Assembly (NCBI GenBank): GCA_016703785.1 | Contig: JADJBM010000030.1 | Location: forward strand, 248,001-312,000 | From: Betaproteobacteria bacterium | GTDB taxonomy: Bacteria > Pseudomonadota > Gammaproteobacteria > Burkholderiales > Rhodocyclaceae | Length of the DNA stretch: 64,000 nucleotides | Direction of reading: 5' to 3' | In this document: piece after piece, positions 53,803 through 63,635 of the stretch | Layout: every line of letters starts with the position of its first letter | Position numbering within the stretch: the first letter of the stretch is position 1 | Position numbers and translations under genes: made by a program | The notes under the pieces: generated by a model | The model's database searches: none | The model's input: only the letters and a program-made list of their open reading frames with translations | What the model was told of the DNA's origin: nothing

Positions 53803-54282
53803 TTACTTCTTGCGCAGATAGAATTCGTAGGAGCCGCGCGCGATCTCGACGCGGCTGACCAGCTCCAGCGCGGTGTTCTTCACCCAGGCGTCAATGTCCG
53901 CCGGGGTGCCGGGGCAGTTGCTCACCAGCAGGAGGATTTCGCCGGACTGCATGTCGTCGAGCATCTTCTTCGCCTCGAGGATCGGCCCGGGGCAGGAGGT
54001 ACCGCGCATGTCGAGCGAGACATTCGGCTTGGGGGATGCCGCGCCACTGCCACGCGTGATCAGGTAGGCGGTGCGGCCATCGCCCATCTTGTCTTTCACC
54101 GCAACGTCGTTGCGGGTCTGGCGCGCCCAGGCAAAGAGGTCGTCGGAGGTGCCGGGGCAGTCCGAGACCAGCAGCAGGGACTGGCCGGCGCTCATGTCGT
54201 CGACAATCTTCTTGGCGCCGATCAGCGGTGCCGGACAGGACAGGCCACTCATGTCCAGGGTAACGGTGGGTTTTGTGCTCAT
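53803..54282 (-). CDS. Fused double TusA-domain sulfur carrier
   Basis: About 159 residues from ATG 54280-54282 (MSTKPTVTLDMSGLSC). Two complete TusA domains in a row. The first has MSGLSCPAPLIGAKKIVDDM, the second MRGTSCPGPILEAKKMLDDM, both with the CPxP active-site Cys and each with a second conserved Cys (VSDCPGTSDD, VSNCPGTPAD). TusA proteins accept and pass persulfide sulfur to DsrEFH. A tandem fusion is unusual; single-domain TusA is the norm. Next to dsr, it probably feeds this pathway. Confidence 0.9.
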   Translation of the reverse strand: MSTKPTVTLDMSGLSCPAPLIGAKKIVDDMSAGQSLLLVSDCPGTSDDLFAWARQTRNDVAVKDKMGDGRTAYLITRGSGAASPKPNVSLDMRGTSCPGPILEAKKMLDDMQSGEILLLVSNCPGTPADIDAWVKNTALELVSRVEIARGSYEFYLRKK

Positions 54283-54320
54283 ATCTCCTCGCAATGCGTA
54301 AGTTGTTGTCCGTTTCTATT

Positions 54321-54929
54321 TTAGGCGGCGCCGACGGCGACCACCGACTTGTGCGGTATGAAGATGCCGCAGCCGATCTTGCGCCCCTCGCCGAGGCCGC
54401 TTTCCTGCACGGCCAGGGACTGCGCCGGCGTCAGGCCGTGCAGCAGCAGGCTGAAGCCGCACACATCGCCTTCGGGCGTGCTCGTCGCATGCGCCTTGCC
54501 GGCGATCATCGTGTCCGGCAGCCCGGCCGCCTTGAGCAGCGCCGCCGCCTGTCCAAGAAACTCCAGTTCGTCGGCGGTGCCGGTGCTGACGAAGTGCGAA
54601 TACACTGTGGCAAAGGGCACCAGTTCGCGCAATCGGCCCGGCCCGATGTCCAGGCCGCTGCCCAGTTCCAGGCGGGTTCCCGCCAGATCCATCGCCTGCG
54701 CCACCCGCCGCTCCGGCAGCCGCAGTGTGAGGCGCGCCCTTTTTCCAAGGCACAATTTCCCGTTCGTGGAGGCCGTTCCATGCAGGGGATGCACCCCGGC
54801 ATCGGCGTCCTCTTCCAGCCAGTCCAGTTCGTTCGCCAGCGCCCGGAACAGCGAAAATCCGTAATCGCACGGCAAACACTCGCAATGCACTTCGAAGGCG
54901 ACATCGACCATCGTCATGCCCGCCTTCAT
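54321..54929 (-). CDS. Cas6/Cmx6-like protein without any CRISPR locus nearby
   Basis: 202 residues from ATG 54927-54929 (MKAGMTMVDVAFEV). The order and motifs fit the Cmx6 family named after type I-MYXAN systems: DVAFEVHCECLPCDYGFSLFRAL, GVHPLHGTASTNGKL, ARLTLRLPERR, VYSHFVSTGTADELEFL and the Gly-rich end GLGEGRKIGCGIFIPHKSV characteristic of Cas6. No repeat array or other cas gene was seen in the window. Its ATG overlaps the stop of the 75-residue gene (ATGA), and it lies in a sulfur cluster, so a role in crRNA processing looks unlikely. Confidence 0.7.
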   Translation of the reverse strand: MKAGMTMVDVAFEVHCECLPCDYGFSLFRALANELDWLEEDADAGVHPLHGTASTNGKLCLGKRARLTLRLPERRVAQAMDLAGTRLELGSGLDIGPGRLRELVPFATVYSHFVSTGTADELEFLGQAAALLKAAGLPDTMIAGKAHATSTPEGDVCGFSLLLHGLTPAQSLAVQESGLGEGRKIGCGIFIPHKSVVAVGAA

Positions 54930-55153
54930 TCCTTCTCCGCCTGCTCGCTGGCCCAGTCCTGCAGCGTTTTTCCCCAGCGGGCCGCCGTCTGGGCGTCTAT
55001 ATCGAATATGGTGAAGCGCTTCTTCTCGCGGATGCGCAGGCGAAGCATGGGCGAGCCGCCGGCGAGGTATTCCACCTGCTGCAGTTCGATCTCCTGTCCC
55101 CAGATCGGCGCAATAAACTTGTCCAGCGGGGTCAGCTTTTCCTTGTCGTCCAT
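54926..55153 (-). CDS. Small acidic protein, first gene of the dsr-divergent cluster
   Basis: 75 residues (MDDKEKLTPLDKFIAPIWGQEIELQQVEYLAG), then a beta-rich segment GSPMLRLRIREKKRFTIFDID. No named function. It starts 262 bases from dsrA in the opposite direction and is translationally coupled to the Cas6-like gene. Conserved gene-pair behaviour is inferred from the ATGA overlap only. Confidence 0.65.
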   Translation of the reverse strand: MDDKEKLTPLDKFIAPIWGQEIELQQVEYLAGGSPMLRLRIREKKRFTIFDIDAQTAARWGKTLQDWASEQAEKE

Positions 55154-55260
55154 CCTGAATGTGCCTTGATGTGCCTTGGGTGGCTATATAAGTATTTGTT
55201 GTAATATGCCTTTCGAGTCCGTTTCCGCCTATCACCGGCATGGCGTGCCGCGGCATACTC

Positions 55261-55320
55261 CTTTCGGGTAGGGTGGGCCTACCCCCACAGGCGGGGGGTG
55301 ATACCCATCGGGAGGTATAG
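55261..55320. promoter_or_regulatory. G/C-run operator-like region in the dsrA leader
   Basis: Contains ACCCCC-acaggc-GGGGGGT (55281-55299) and ATACC-N8-GGTAT (55301-55318), two overlapping dyads in the dsrA/divergent-gene gap. Runs of C facing runs of G next to ATACC/GGTAT are characteristic of CsoR/CstR-family operators. No CsoR-type gene is in the window, so this is only a candidate. Confidence 0.35.
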
Positions 55321-55415
55321 GAGATCGCAGTGCACAATGCGTAGCATTAGCCCAATCTTATGAACTTGTCTGACCCCGGCAGCACTGACTAAACCTTAGC
55401 ACTGGAGACAAAATC

Positions 55416-56711
55416 ATGGCGAAGAAACCATACGACACGCCCAATCTCGATCAGCTGGAATCGGGCCCCTGGCCCAGCTTCGTCACCGGCCTCAAGCGCC
55501 TGGCGAAGGACAAGGATTATGTGGTTGACGTTCTGGGCCACCTGGAGCACTCCTACAAGACGCGCAAGGGCTACTGGAAAGGCGGCACGGTCGGCGTCTT
55601 CGGCTACGGCGGCGGCGTCATCCCCCGTTTCACCGAGATCAAGGACGACAAGGAGCAGCCCGTCTTCAAGGATGCGGCCGAATTCCATACCCTGCGCATC
55701 ATGCCGCCGGCCGGCATGCACTACAACACCGACATCCTGCGCAAGTTCTGCGACATCTGGGAAAAGCACGGCTCCGGCCTGATCGCCTTCCACGGCCAGT
55801 CCGGCGACATCATGATGCAGGGCTGCACCACCGAGAACGTGCAGAAGGCCTTCGACGAAATCAATGAACTGGGCTTCGACCTGGGCGGCGCCGGCCCTGC
55901 CGTGCGGACCTCCATGGCCTGCGTCGGCCACGCCCGCTGCGAGCAGTCCTGCTACGATGAAGGCAAGGGCCTGCGCACCATCGTCAACAACTTCCTCGAC
56001 GACATCCACCGTCCGGCCCTGCCCTACAAGTTCAAGTTCAAGTTTTCCGGCTGCCCGAACGACTGCATGAACTCCATCCAGCGCTCGGACATGGCCATCA
56101 TCGGCACCTGGCGCGACAACATCCAGACGGACGCGGCGCTGGCGAAGAAGTGGTTCGCCAAGCACGGCATGAACGAGCTGGTGAACGACGTCGTTGGCAT
56201 GTGCCCGACACGCGCCATCCAGCTGAAGGAAATCAAGGATGTGCGCAAGGACGCCAACATCTCCAGCGTGGCGGTGAACGACAGCCAGGCCCTCGAGATC
56301 GACAACAAGGACTGCGTGCGCTGCATGCACTGCATCAACGTCATGACCGGCGCCCTGGCCCCGGGCAACGACCGCGGCGCCACCATCCTGGTCGGCGGCA
56401 AGCGCACCCTGAAGATCGGCGACCTGATGGGCACCGTTGTCGTCCCCTTCATGAAGCTGAAGACCGACGAAGACTACGAAAAGCTGCTCGACCTGGCCAA
56501 GCGCACCGTCGATTTCTTTGCCGAAAACGCCCTCGAGCACGAGCGCACCGGCGAGATGATCGAGCGCATCGGCCTGGTGAACTTCCTCGAAGGCATCGAA
56601 GTCGAGGTCGACCCGAACATGGTCTCCGCGCCGCGCACCAACCCCTACGTCCGCATGGACGACTGGGACGCGGAAGTGGCCAAGGTCAATGCCAAGAAGG
56701 CTGCGGCCTGA
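55416..56711 (+). CDS. dsrA: DsrA, alpha subunit of oxidative dissimilatory sulfite reductase
   Basis: 431 residues. Binds siroheme-[4Fe-4S] with DsrB and here, with dsrEFH and dsrL downstream, works in the oxidative direction (persulfide to sulfite). The siroheme/cluster cysteines are ACVGHARCEQSC and FSGCPNDCMNS; the ferredoxin domain has CVRCMHCINVM. LPYKFKFKFSGCPND is a hallmark. GGAGACA precedes the ATG. It opens a long colinear dsr operon. Confidence 0.97.
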   Translation: MAKKPYDTPNLDQLESGPWPSFVTGLKRLAKDKDYVVDVLGHLEHSYKTRKGYWKGGTVGVFGYGGGVIPRFTEIKDDKEQPVFKDAAEFHTLRIMPPAGMHYNTDILRKFCDIWEKHGSGLIAFHGQSGDIMMQGCTTENVQKAFDEINELGFDLGGAGPAVRTSMACVGHARCEQSCYDEGKGLRTIVNNFLDDIHRPALPYKFKFKFSGCPNDCMNSIQRSDMAIIGTWRDNIQTDAALAKKWFAKHGMNELVNDVVGMCPTRAIQLKEIKDVRKDANISSVAVNDSQALEIDNKDCVRCMHCINVMTGALAPGNDRGATILVGGKRTLKIGDLMGTVVVPFMKLKTDEDYEKLLDLAKRTVDFFAENALEHERTGEMIERIGLVNFLEGIEVEVDPNMVSAPRTNPYVRMDDWDAEVAKVNAKKAAA

Positions 56712-56751
56712 TTCATCGAACAGACATCGAACTGATTGACGGAGAATAAAT

Positions 56752-57828
56752 ATGGCGCAAGCTCAAATGCGTAAGCCGGTCGAATGCGGCGTGCCGGACC
56801 ACATGCAGTACCTGCATCCGACCCTGCGAAACAACTACGGCAACTGGAAGTACCATGACCGGCCCCGGCCCGGCGTGCTGCACCACGTCTCGAAGAGCGG
56901 CGAGGAAGTGTGGACGGTGCGTGCCGGCACGCAGCGTCAGATGGACGTCTACACCATCCGCAAGCTATGCGACATCGCCGACAAGTTTGCCGAAGGCCAT
57001 GTCCGCTTCACCATCCGCAGCAACATGGAATTCATGGTGGCCGACGAGAAGAAGGTCGCCCCGCTGATCGCCGAACTGGAGAAGAACGGCTTCCCCGTCG
57101 GCGGCACCGGCAACTCGGTGTCGATGATCGCCCACACCCAGGGCTGGCTGCATTGCGACATCCCCGGCACCGACGCGTCCGGCGTCGTCAAGGCGCTGAT
57201 GGACGAGCTCTACGAGGAATTCATCCACGAGGAGATGCCGAACCGCGTGCGCCTGTCCACCTCCTGCTGCGAGATCAACTGCGGCGGCCAGGCCGACATC
57301 GCCATCGTCATCCAGCACACCAAGCCGCCGAAGATCAACCACGACCTCGTCGCCAACGTCTGCGAGCGCCCGGCCGTCGTCGCGCGCTGCCCGGTCGCGG
57401 CCATCCGCCCGGCCCTGGTCAACGGCAAGCCCTCGCTGGAAGTCGACGAGAAGAAGTGCATCTGCTGCGGCGCCTGCTTCCCCCCCTGCCCGCCCATGCA
57501 GATCAACGATCCCGAGCACTCCAAGCTGGCGATCTGGGTCGGCGGCAAGAACTCCAACGCCCGCATCAAGCCGCAGTTCATGAAGATGGTCGCGGCCGGC
57601 CTGCCCAACAATGCCCCGCGCTGGCCGGAAGTCGCCGCCGTGGTGAAGAACATCCTGCGCGTGTACAAGGAAGACGCCCGTCCCTGGGAGCGCATGGCCG
57701 ACTGGATCGAGCGCATCGGCTGGCCGCGCTTCTTCGAGAAGACCAACCTGCCCTTCACCAAGTACCTGATCGACGACTGGCGCGGCGCGCGTTCCAACCT
57801 GAACGCCTCCACCCACATCCGCTTCTGA
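56752..57828 (+). CDS. dsrB: DsrB, beta subunit of oxidative dissimilatory sulfite reductase
   Basis: 358 residues. The siroheme site residues are in RLSTSCCEINCGGQADIAIV and CERPAVVARCP; the ferredoxin domain has CICCGACFPPCPPM. FTIRSNMEFMVAD is a conserved block. The 40-base gap after dsrA and GGAG before the ATG fit co-expression. Confidence 0.97.
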   Translation: MAQAQMRKPVECGVPDHMQYLHPTLRNNYGNWKYHDRPRPGVLHHVSKSGEEVWTVRAGTQRQMDVYTIRKLCDIADKFAEGHVRFTIRSNMEFMVADEKKVAPLIAELEKNGFPVGGTGNSVSMIAHTQGWLHCDIPGTDASGVVKALMDELYEEFIHEEMPNRVRLSTSCCEINCGGQADIAIVIQHTKPPKINHDLVANVCERPAVVARCPVAAIRPALVNGKPSLEVDEKKCICCGACFPPCPPMQINDPEHSKLAIWVGGKNSNARIKPQFMKMVAAGLPNNAPRWPEVAAVVKNILRVYKEDARPWERMADWIERIGWPRFFEKTNLPFTKYLIDDWRGARSNLNASTHIRF

Positions 57829-57839
57829 TTGGTGAATCC

Positions 57840-58199
57840 ATGAATATCGGCATCCTCATCAACGAAGGCCCCTACACGCACCAGGCGACGGACAGTGCCT
57901 ACCTGTTCGCCCGCGCCGCCATCGAGAAGGGACACCAGGTCAGCCGGGTGTTCTTCTACCACGACGGCGTGAACAACTCGACGCGCCTGACCGAGCCGCC
58001 GCAGGACGACCGCCACATCGTGAACCGCTGGGCCAAGCTGGCCCAGGACCACAACATCGACCTGGTGGTGTGCGTGGCGGCGGCGCTGCGGCGCGGCATC
58101 AAGGACGAGAACCTGGCGCCCGGCTTCCGCATCTCCGGCCTCGGCCAGTTGATCGAATCCGGCATCCAGTCCGATCGCTATGTAACCTTCGGCGACTGA
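57840..58199 (+). CDS. dsrE: DsrE, sulfur-transfer subunit
   Basis: 119 residues, ATG 57840-57842. DsrE forms the hexamer with DsrF and DsrH; its conserved Cys (VVCVAAALRRGI) accepts sulfur from TusA. GILINEGPYTHQATDSAYLFARAA and SRVFFYHDGVNN are typical. Confidence 0.95.
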   Translation: MNIGILINEGPYTHQATDSAYLFARAAIEKGHQVSRVFFYHDGVNNSTRLTEPPQDDRHIVNRWAKLAQDHNIDLVVCVAAALRRGIKDENLAPGFRISGLGQLIESGIQSDRYVTFGD

Positions 58200-58222
58200 G
58201 AAGTATTCAGGGAGATAAAAAG

Positions 58223-58594
58223 ATGAGCGAAGGACAGATCAAGAAATTCATGTACGTGAACCGCAAGGCGCCGCACGGCACCGTCTACGCGCTGGAGTCG
58301 CTGGAGGTGGTGCTGATCGCCGCCGCCTTCGACCAGGACGTCAGCCTGGCATTCATGGACGACGGCGTGTACCAGCTGAAGAAGGGCTTCAACACCAAGG
58401 GCATCGAGGTGAAGAACTTCCAGCCGACCTACCGCGCGCTGGACGACTACGACGTCAACAAGCTCTACGTCGAAAAAGAGGCGCTGGACGCGCGCGGCCT
58501 GACGCAGGACGACATGGTCGTGCCGGTCGAGGTCATGAGCCGTGCCGAAATCGGCAAGCTGATGGAAACCCAGGACGTGGTCCTGAGCTTCTAA
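58223..58594 (+). CDS. dsrF: DsrF, sulfur-transfer subunit
   Basis: 123 residues (MSEGQIKKFMYVNRKAPHGT). Same fold as DsrE but without the active Cys, as usual for DsrF; AFDQDVSLAFMDDGVYQL is the core. AGGGAGATAAAAAG precedes the ATG. Confidence 0.93.
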   Translation: MSEGQIKKFMYVNRKAPHGTVYALESLEVVLIAAAFDQDVSLAFMDDGVYQLKKGFNTKGIEVKNFQPTYRALDDYDVNKLYVEKEALDARGLTQDDMVVPVEVMSRAEIGKLMETQDVVLSF

Positions 58595-58611
58595 GGGGAA
58601 GGAAAAACCAA

Positions 58612-58911
58612 ATGCTGCATATCGTGAACAAATCGCCCCTGGACCGCAATTCGCTCGACACCTGCCTCGCCACGGCGCAGCCGGGCGGCGCGCTGCTCCT
58701 CATCGAGGACGGCGTCTATGCCGCCACCAGCGGCAATGCCGCCGCAGGCAAGCTGACGCAGGCCATGGGCCAAATGAAGGTTTATGCACTGAAAGCCGAC
58801 CTGGAGGCGCGCGGCATGGCCGATCGCGTCCTGGAAGGCGTCAATCTGGTCGATTACGGCGACTTCGTCGATCTCGTGGCGGAACACGCCACCTGCCAAT
58901 CCTGGCTGTAA
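58612..58911 (+). CDS. dsrH: DsrH, sulfur-transfer subunit
   Basis: 99 residues. MLHIVNKSPLDRNSLDTCLATA holds the conserved Cys near position 18; GALLLIEDGVYAAT is the TusB/DsrH core. AAGGGGAAGGAAAA precedes the ATG. It completes the DsrEFH donor complex. Confidence 0.93.
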   Translation: MLHIVNKSPLDRNSLDTCLATAQPGGALLLIEDGVYAATSGNAAAGKLTQAMGQMKVYALKADLEARGMADRVLEGVNLVDYGDFVDLVAEHATCQSWL

Positions 58912-58941
58912 GCGATTTATTGTTTTTTTAGGAGACACACC

Positions 58942-59274
58942 ATGGCTATCGAAATCAACGGCAAGAGCTACGAGACGGACGAGGAAGGCTACCTGGTCGA
59001 CCTCAACGAATGGAACGAGGACGTGGCCAAGATCCTCGCCGAACAGGAGAACGTCAACATGACCGACCAGCATTGGGAAGTCGTGAATTTCCTGCGCGAG
59101 TACTACAACGAGTTCCAGATCGCCCCGGCCGTGCGCGTGCTGACCAAGGCCATCGGCAAGAAGCTGGGCGCCGACAAGGGCAACAGCCAGTACCTCTACG
59201 AGCTGTTCCCCTACGGCCCGGCCAAGCAGGCGTGCAAGATCGCCGGCCTGCCCAAGCCGACCGGCTGCGTCTAA
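58942..59274 (+). CDS. dsrC: DsrC, persulfide/trisulfide carrier
   Basis: 110 residues with both active cysteines: AKQACKIAGLPKPTGCV. EINGKSYETDEEGYLVDLNEW and HWEVVNFLREYYNEF are family blocks. It shuttles sulfur from DsrEFH to DsrAB and its reduced or trisulfide form is handled by DsrMK. The strong AGGAGA leader fits high expression. Compare the two Cys-free relatives at 52984 and 53437. Confidence 0.97.
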   Translation: MAIEINGKSYETDEEGYLVDLNEWNEDVAKILAEQENVNMTDQHWEVVNFLREYYNEFQIAPAVRVLTKAIGKKLGADKGNSQYLYELFPYGPAKQACKIAGLPKPTGCV

Positions 59275-59297
59275 ACACCGGAAACGCATCCTGTCCC

Positions 59298-59323
59298 GCC
59301 ATGCCTGCTCTTGCGGGCATGGC
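59298..59323 (+). other. Strong inverted repeat between dsrC and dsrM
   Basis: GCCATGCC, ten-base loop, GGCATGGC, about 25 bases after the dsrC stop. No T tail, so probably not a terminator; it could stabilise the dsrC message or partly attenuate reading into dsrM. Confidence 0.55.
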
Positions 59324-59362
59324 ATGGCCCGGGTCGCCTAACGCCAGAACAGATCCTTGCTC

Positions 59363-60097
59363 ATGACCGCAGCCACGATCTTCTTCGCAGTGCTCTTCTA
59401 CGCCGCCACGGCGATCCTCGTCGCCGGCCTGGCGTACAAGATCGCCGACTATGCCCGCACGCCGGCGCCGCTGAAGATCCCCACCACGCCGGCGCCGACC
59501 ACCAATAGCGGCGTGGCGCTGCGCATGCTGCGCGAAGTGGCGCTGTTCGAGAGCCTGTTCAAGTCCAACCTGTGGATCTGGGTTTTCGCCATCCTCTTCC
59601 ACGGCGCCCTGCTGCTGGTGCTCATGCGCCATCTGCGCTACTTCACCGAGCCGGTGTGGTTCTGGGTCGGCTGGGTGCAGCCCTTCGGCCTGTATGCCGG
59701 CTTCGCCATGGTCGCCGGCCTGCTCGGCCTGTGGGCACGCCGCTTCCTGGTCGAGCGCATCCGCTACATCTCGACGCCGTCAGACCACCTGATGCTGGCC
59801 CTGCTGGCCGGCATCGGGCTATCCGGGCTCGGCCTGAAATTCCTCATGCACTCGGACATCGTCGCCGTGAAGGCCTTCTTCCTCGGCCTGATGCGCTTCG
59901 ACATCCAGCCGCTGCCGTCGCATCCCGGCCTCTACATCCACCTGACACTGGTAGCGCTGCTGATGATCGTCTTCCCCATGAGCAAGCTGCTGCACGCGCC
60001 CGGCGTGTTCTTCAGCCCGACGCGCAACCAGGTCGACAATCCACGCGAGAAACGCCATCTGGCGCCGTGGGCGGCCGAACTCGACACCAAGAATTGA
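59363..60097 (+). CDS. dsrM: DsrM, membrane heme-b quinone subunit
   Basis: 244 residues with about five to six hydrophobic helices (FFAVLFYAATAILVAGLAY, LWIWVFAILFHGALLLVLM, FGLYAGFAMVAGLLGL, LMLALLAGIGLSGLGL, IHLTLVALLMIVFPM). NarI-like; histidines in the helices bind heme b. Ends PREKRHLAPWAAELDTKN on the cytoplasmic side. With DsrK it passes electrons between DsrC and the quinone pool. Confidence 0.95.
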   Translation: MTAATIFFAVLFYAATAILVAGLAYKIADYARTPAPLKIPTTPAPTTNSGVALRMLREVALFESLFKSNLWIWVFAILFHGALLLVLMRHLRYFTEPVWFWVGWVQPFGLYAGFAMVAGLLGLWARRFLVERIRYISTPSDHLMLALLAGIGLSGLGLKFLMHSDIVAVKAFFLGLMRFDIQPLPSHPGLYIHLTLVALLMIVFPMSKLLHAPGVFFSPTRNQVDNPREKRHLAPWAAELDTKN

Positions 60098-60107
60098 GGG
60101 ACACGAC

Positions 60108-61637
<1,530 letters not shown>

Positions 61638-61658
61638 GCGATTGACTAGGAGACAAAG

Positions 61659-63635
61659 ATGTCGGCCACTACTGAGAAACCCGATAGCCAGAAGCTGAAC
61701 TTCCGCCGCTACAAGGATGGCGACAGCAAGCTCGGGCCCCTGAACAAGCACATCTTCCAGGCCAGCTACACCTACAAGTGCCCGACCTACATCCAGTCGA
61801 CGCCGCCCTGCCAGGGCAGCTGCCCCTCCGGCGAGGACATCCGCGGCTACCTGAACATCGTGCGCGGCATCGAGAAGCCGCCGGTCGGCGCCGACGGCAA
61901 GCCGGTCATGCCGTGGCAGGAATACGCCTGGCGCCGCCTCACCGAAGCCAACCCCTTCCCCTCGGTGATGGGCCGCGTCTGCCCGGCGCCCTGCGAAACG
62001 GGCTGCAACCGCAACCAGGTCGAGGACCACGTCGGCATCAACTCCGTCGAGCACTTCCTCGGCGAGTACGCCATCACCAACAAGCTGCAGTTCCAGGCGC
62101 CCGAGGCGAAGACCGGCAAGAAGGTCGCCGTCATCGGCGGCGGCCCGGCCGGCCTCTCCGCCGCCTACCAGCTGGCGCGCATGGGCCACGACGTCACCAT
62201 CTTCGACGAGCATGAATTCCTCGGCGGCATGATGCGCTACGGCATTCCCGGCTTCCGCACGCCGCGCGAAGTCCTCGACGCCGAAATCCAGCGCATCCTC
62301 GACCTGGGCGTGCAGACCCGCCTGAAGACGCGCATCGGCAGCGACATCACCATGGAGGAAATCCGCAAGCAGTTCGACGCGGTGTTCCTCGGCCTCGGCG
62401 CCCAGGGCGGCCGTGCCCTGCCCTGCGATGGCAACGACGCCCCCAACGTGGTCACCGCGACCTCCTTCCTGCGCGCCTTCAACGACGGCCGCATGCGCCA
62501 CGTCGGCAAGCGCGTGGTGGTGGTCGGCGGCGGCGACACCTCGATCGACGTCGCCACCGTGGCGCGCCGCCTCGGCGCCATCGACAACCCGAAGCCCACC
62601 GACTACGCCGAGAACGTCATCGGCGGCCGTGCCGCCCACGACGTCGCCGAAATCTCCGCCCGCCAGGGTGCCGAGGTGACGCTGACCTCGGTCTTCCCGG
62701 TGGACAAGATGCAGGCCAACAAGCACGAGATCGAGCAGGCCAAGGCGGAAGGCATCGACATCCGCGGCGGCTGGGCGCCTGTCGGCGTGGTGCGCGGCAA
62801 GGACGGTCGCGCCACGGCGCTGCGCGTGGCGCAGTGCGAGGCCAAGTTCGTCGGCCCGAAGCTCGAACTGAAGATGATCGAGGGCACCGAGCAGGACATC
62901 GAGGCCGACCTCATCGTCTCGGCCATCGGCCAGTCCGTCGACTTCACCGGCCTCGAGGAATTCGATTCCGGCAAGGGCAACATCACCGCCGACAAGAATT
63001 ACCAGGTGCAGGGCAAGCCGGGCGTGTTCACCGGCGGCGACGTCATCCGTCCGCATCTCCTCACCACCGCCATCGGCCACGGCTGGATCGCCGCCGAGGG
63101 CATCGACCGCTTCCTGCGCGGCGAGGAGCAGGAGAAACGCCCCAAGATCGACGTGCATAACTGGGACATGGAACGCAAGCTCATGGAGAAGGGCAAGTCG
63201 CCGCAGCCGGCGACCGCGCCGATGTGCGGTACCGACGCCTCCAACGTCGCCGTGCACAACTACGACAACCGCTCCGAACGCTACGTCATCACGCACAAGG
63301 AGCTGTTCCTCGGCCATTTCAGCTACACGCCGCGCCTCATCCGCAACATCATCACGCTCTCCAAGGAATCCGCCCTGGGCAACTTCCAGGAGCGCCTGGA
63401 TCCGCTCGACGAGAAGCAGGCCATCGCCGAAGCCAAGCGCTGCATGAGCTGCGGCCAGTGCTTCGAATGCGACAACTGCGTCGTGTATTGCCCGCAGACG
63501 GCGGTGTCCCGCGTCAAGAAGACCGAGGCAACCACCGGCCGCTACGTGACGACCGACTACTCGAAGTGCATTGGCTGCCATATCTGCGCGGATGTCTGCC
63601 CGACCGGCTACATCCAGATGGGCCTGGGCGAATGA
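61659..63635 (+). CDS. dsrL: DsrL, NAD(P)H:acceptor oxidoreductase
   Basis: 658 residues, GltD-like flavoprotein. N-terminal cluster cysteines CQGSCPSGEDIRGY and CPAPCETGCNRNQ; FAD motif VAVIGGGPAGLSAAYQLARMG; NAD(P) motif VVVVGGGDTSIDVATVARRLG; C-terminal ferredoxin pair CMSCGQCFECDNCVVYCP and CIGCHICADVCPTG. DsrL-1 connects DsrAB to NAD+. The dsrJ ATG overlaps its TGA. Confidence 0.96.
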   Translation: MSATTEKPDSQKLNFRRYKDGDSKLGPLNKHIFQASYTYKCPTYIQSTPPCQGSCPSGEDIRGYLNIVRGIEKPPVGADGKPVMPWQEYAWRRLTEANPFPSVMGRVCPAPCETGCNRNQVEDHVGINSVEHFLGEYAITNKLQFQAPEAKTGKKVAVIGGGPAGLSAAYQLARMGHDVTIFDEHEFLGGMMRYGIPGFRTPREVLDAEIQRILDLGVQTRLKTRIGSDITMEEIRKQFDAVFLGLGAQGGRALPCDGNDAPNVVTATSFLRAFNDGRMRHVGKRVVVVGGGDTSIDVATVARRLGAIDNPKPTDYAENVIGGRAAHDVAEISARQGAEVTLTSVFPVDKMQANKHEIEQAKAEGIDIRGGWAPVGVVRGKDGRATALRVAQCEAKFVGPKLELKMIEGTEQDIEADLIVSAIGQSVDFTGLEEFDSGKGNITADKNYQVQGKPGVFTGGDVIRPHLLTTAIGHGWIAAEGIDRFLRGEEQEKRPKIDVHNWDMERKLMEKGKSPQPATAPMCGTDASNVAVHNYDNRSERYVITHKELFLGHFSYTPRLIRNIITLSKESALGNFQERLDPLDEKQAIAEAKRCMSCGQCFECDNCVVYCPQTAVSRVKKTEATTGRYVTTDYSKCIGCHICADVCPTGYIQMGLGE

